Source: VFMC01 sp044359565
GTDB lineage: Bacteria > Actinomycetota > Acidimicrobiia > Acidimicrobiales > Ilumatobacteraceae
Direction: 5' to 3'
Assembly (NCBI GenBank): GCA_044359565.1
Contig: JBIKLX010000207.1
Coordinates: 1-5,249 of the forward strand
Length of the DNA: 5,249 bases
Below, in pieces: positions 4,961 to 5,249 of this stretch (its first letter is position 1; every line of letters begins with the position of its first letter). Below the pieces are notes generated by a model, which searched no databases, had not been told where the DNA came from, and saw only the letters and a list, made by a program, of their open reading frames with translations. Made by a program: the position numbers and the translations under genes.

Positions 4961-5249
4961 GTGGATTCGCTCGGTCGCCTGCACGACGAGGTCTGTGACT
5001 GTCGCCGTTGCCCGCGGCTGGTCGACTGGCGTGAGCACATGGCCGTCGAGCGTCGTGCCTCGTACCGCGACCAGACCTACTGGGGTCGGGGTGTCCCCGG
5101 CTTCGGCGACCCGCAAGCGCGCATCTTGGTGCTCGGTTTGGCACCGGCGGCGCACGGGGCGAACCGCACCGGCCGGGTGTTCACCGGTGACCGCTCGGGC
5201 GACTGGCTGTTCCGGGCGATGCACCGCGCCGGACTGGCCAACCAAGCCG
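4961..5249 (+). CDS. udgB: Type-5 (UdgB) uracil-DNA glycosylase, N-terminal part, cut by window edge
   Basis: Ninety-six codons are visible before the right edge. They contain CRRCPRLVDWRE (from residue 14), whose CxxC supplies two of the four cysteines that ligate the 4Fe-4S cluster; YWGRGVPGFGDPQARILVLGLAPAAHG (40-66); and NRTGRVFTGDRSGDWLF (68-84). The active-site motif reads GLAPA, without the polar catalytic residue of other uracil-DNA glycosylase families, and this is typical of family 5. Such enzymes remove uracil, and often hypoxanthine or other deaminated bases, from DNA at the start of base excision repair, which is useful in a GC-rich genome. An additional Cys12 precedes the pair. 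The start is uncertain: GTG 4961 fits family length and a -10 seven bases upstream, while GTG 4952 and ATG 4931 are also in frame, the latter overlapping the phosphomutase start codon. The C-terminal HPS motif region is outside the window. Confidence 0.92.
   Translation, partial: MDSLGRLHDEVCDCRRCPRLVDWREHMAVERRASYRDQTYWGRGVPGFGDPQARILVLGLAPAAHGANRTGRVFTGDRSGDWLFRAMHRAGLANQA

Overview
This is a GC-rich chromosomal window, almost fully coding, with the gene content of an actinomycete. The evidence is a DUF3090 protein, a SCO1664-type PI3/4-kinase-fold protein and an MSMEG_4193-type phosphomutase in tandem. These three families are, as far as I know, almost confined to Actinomycetota. The type-5 (UdgB) uracil-DNA glycosylase, the YegS/DagK-type lipid kinase with a GGSTNVFAR motif and the poor Shine-Dalgarno signals at several starts fit the same phylum. 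A deep-branching lineage such as Acidimicrobiia is plausible but cannot be proved from this sequence.

Layout. (1) Bases 1-172 hold the 3' end of a + strand glycerophosphodiester phosphodiesterase gene. It runs tail-to-tail into, and overlaps by 29 bp, a - strand lipid kinase gene (144-1070, TTG start). (2) A 93-102 bp divergent intergenic region separates the kinase from the + strand etfB-etfA operon (about 1164-2935), which encodes both subunits of an electron transfer flavoprotein. (3) A large hairpin at 2950-2995 lies at the convergent end of etfA and the next - strand gene. (4) A compact three-gene - strand operon follows, transcribed from right to left: histidine-phosphatase/phosphomutase (4932-4258), DUF3090 protein (4247-3681) and SCO1664 family protein (3681-2977). 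The genes are linked by a 10 bp gap and a TGATG stop/start overlap. (5) Divergent from the phosphomutase, with at most 28 bp between start codons, begins a type-5 uracil-DNA glycosylase that runs off the right edge.

How the genes work together. EtfB and EtfA form one heterodimer that carries electrons from dehydrogenases, typically acyl-CoA dehydrogenases, towards the quinone pool; no partner dehydrogenase or ETF-quinone oxidoreductase gene is in the window. The phosphodiesterase and lipid kinase both belong to glycerolipid/phospholipid turnover, but they are convergent and so not co-transcribed. The phosphomutase-DUF3090-SCO1664 trio is a tightly coupled unit of unknown common function. It is the least understood part of the window: one member looks like a phosphate-transfer enzyme of the PI3/4-kinase fold, one like a phosphatase, and one is a zinc-knuckle-like protein that here carries an unusual acidic repeat tract. 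I see no mobile element, CRISPR array, tRNA or rRNA. The most interesting leftovers are the trio, the acidic tract, a recurring near-leaderless start arrangement at the divergent promoters, and the hairpin built partly from coding sequence.
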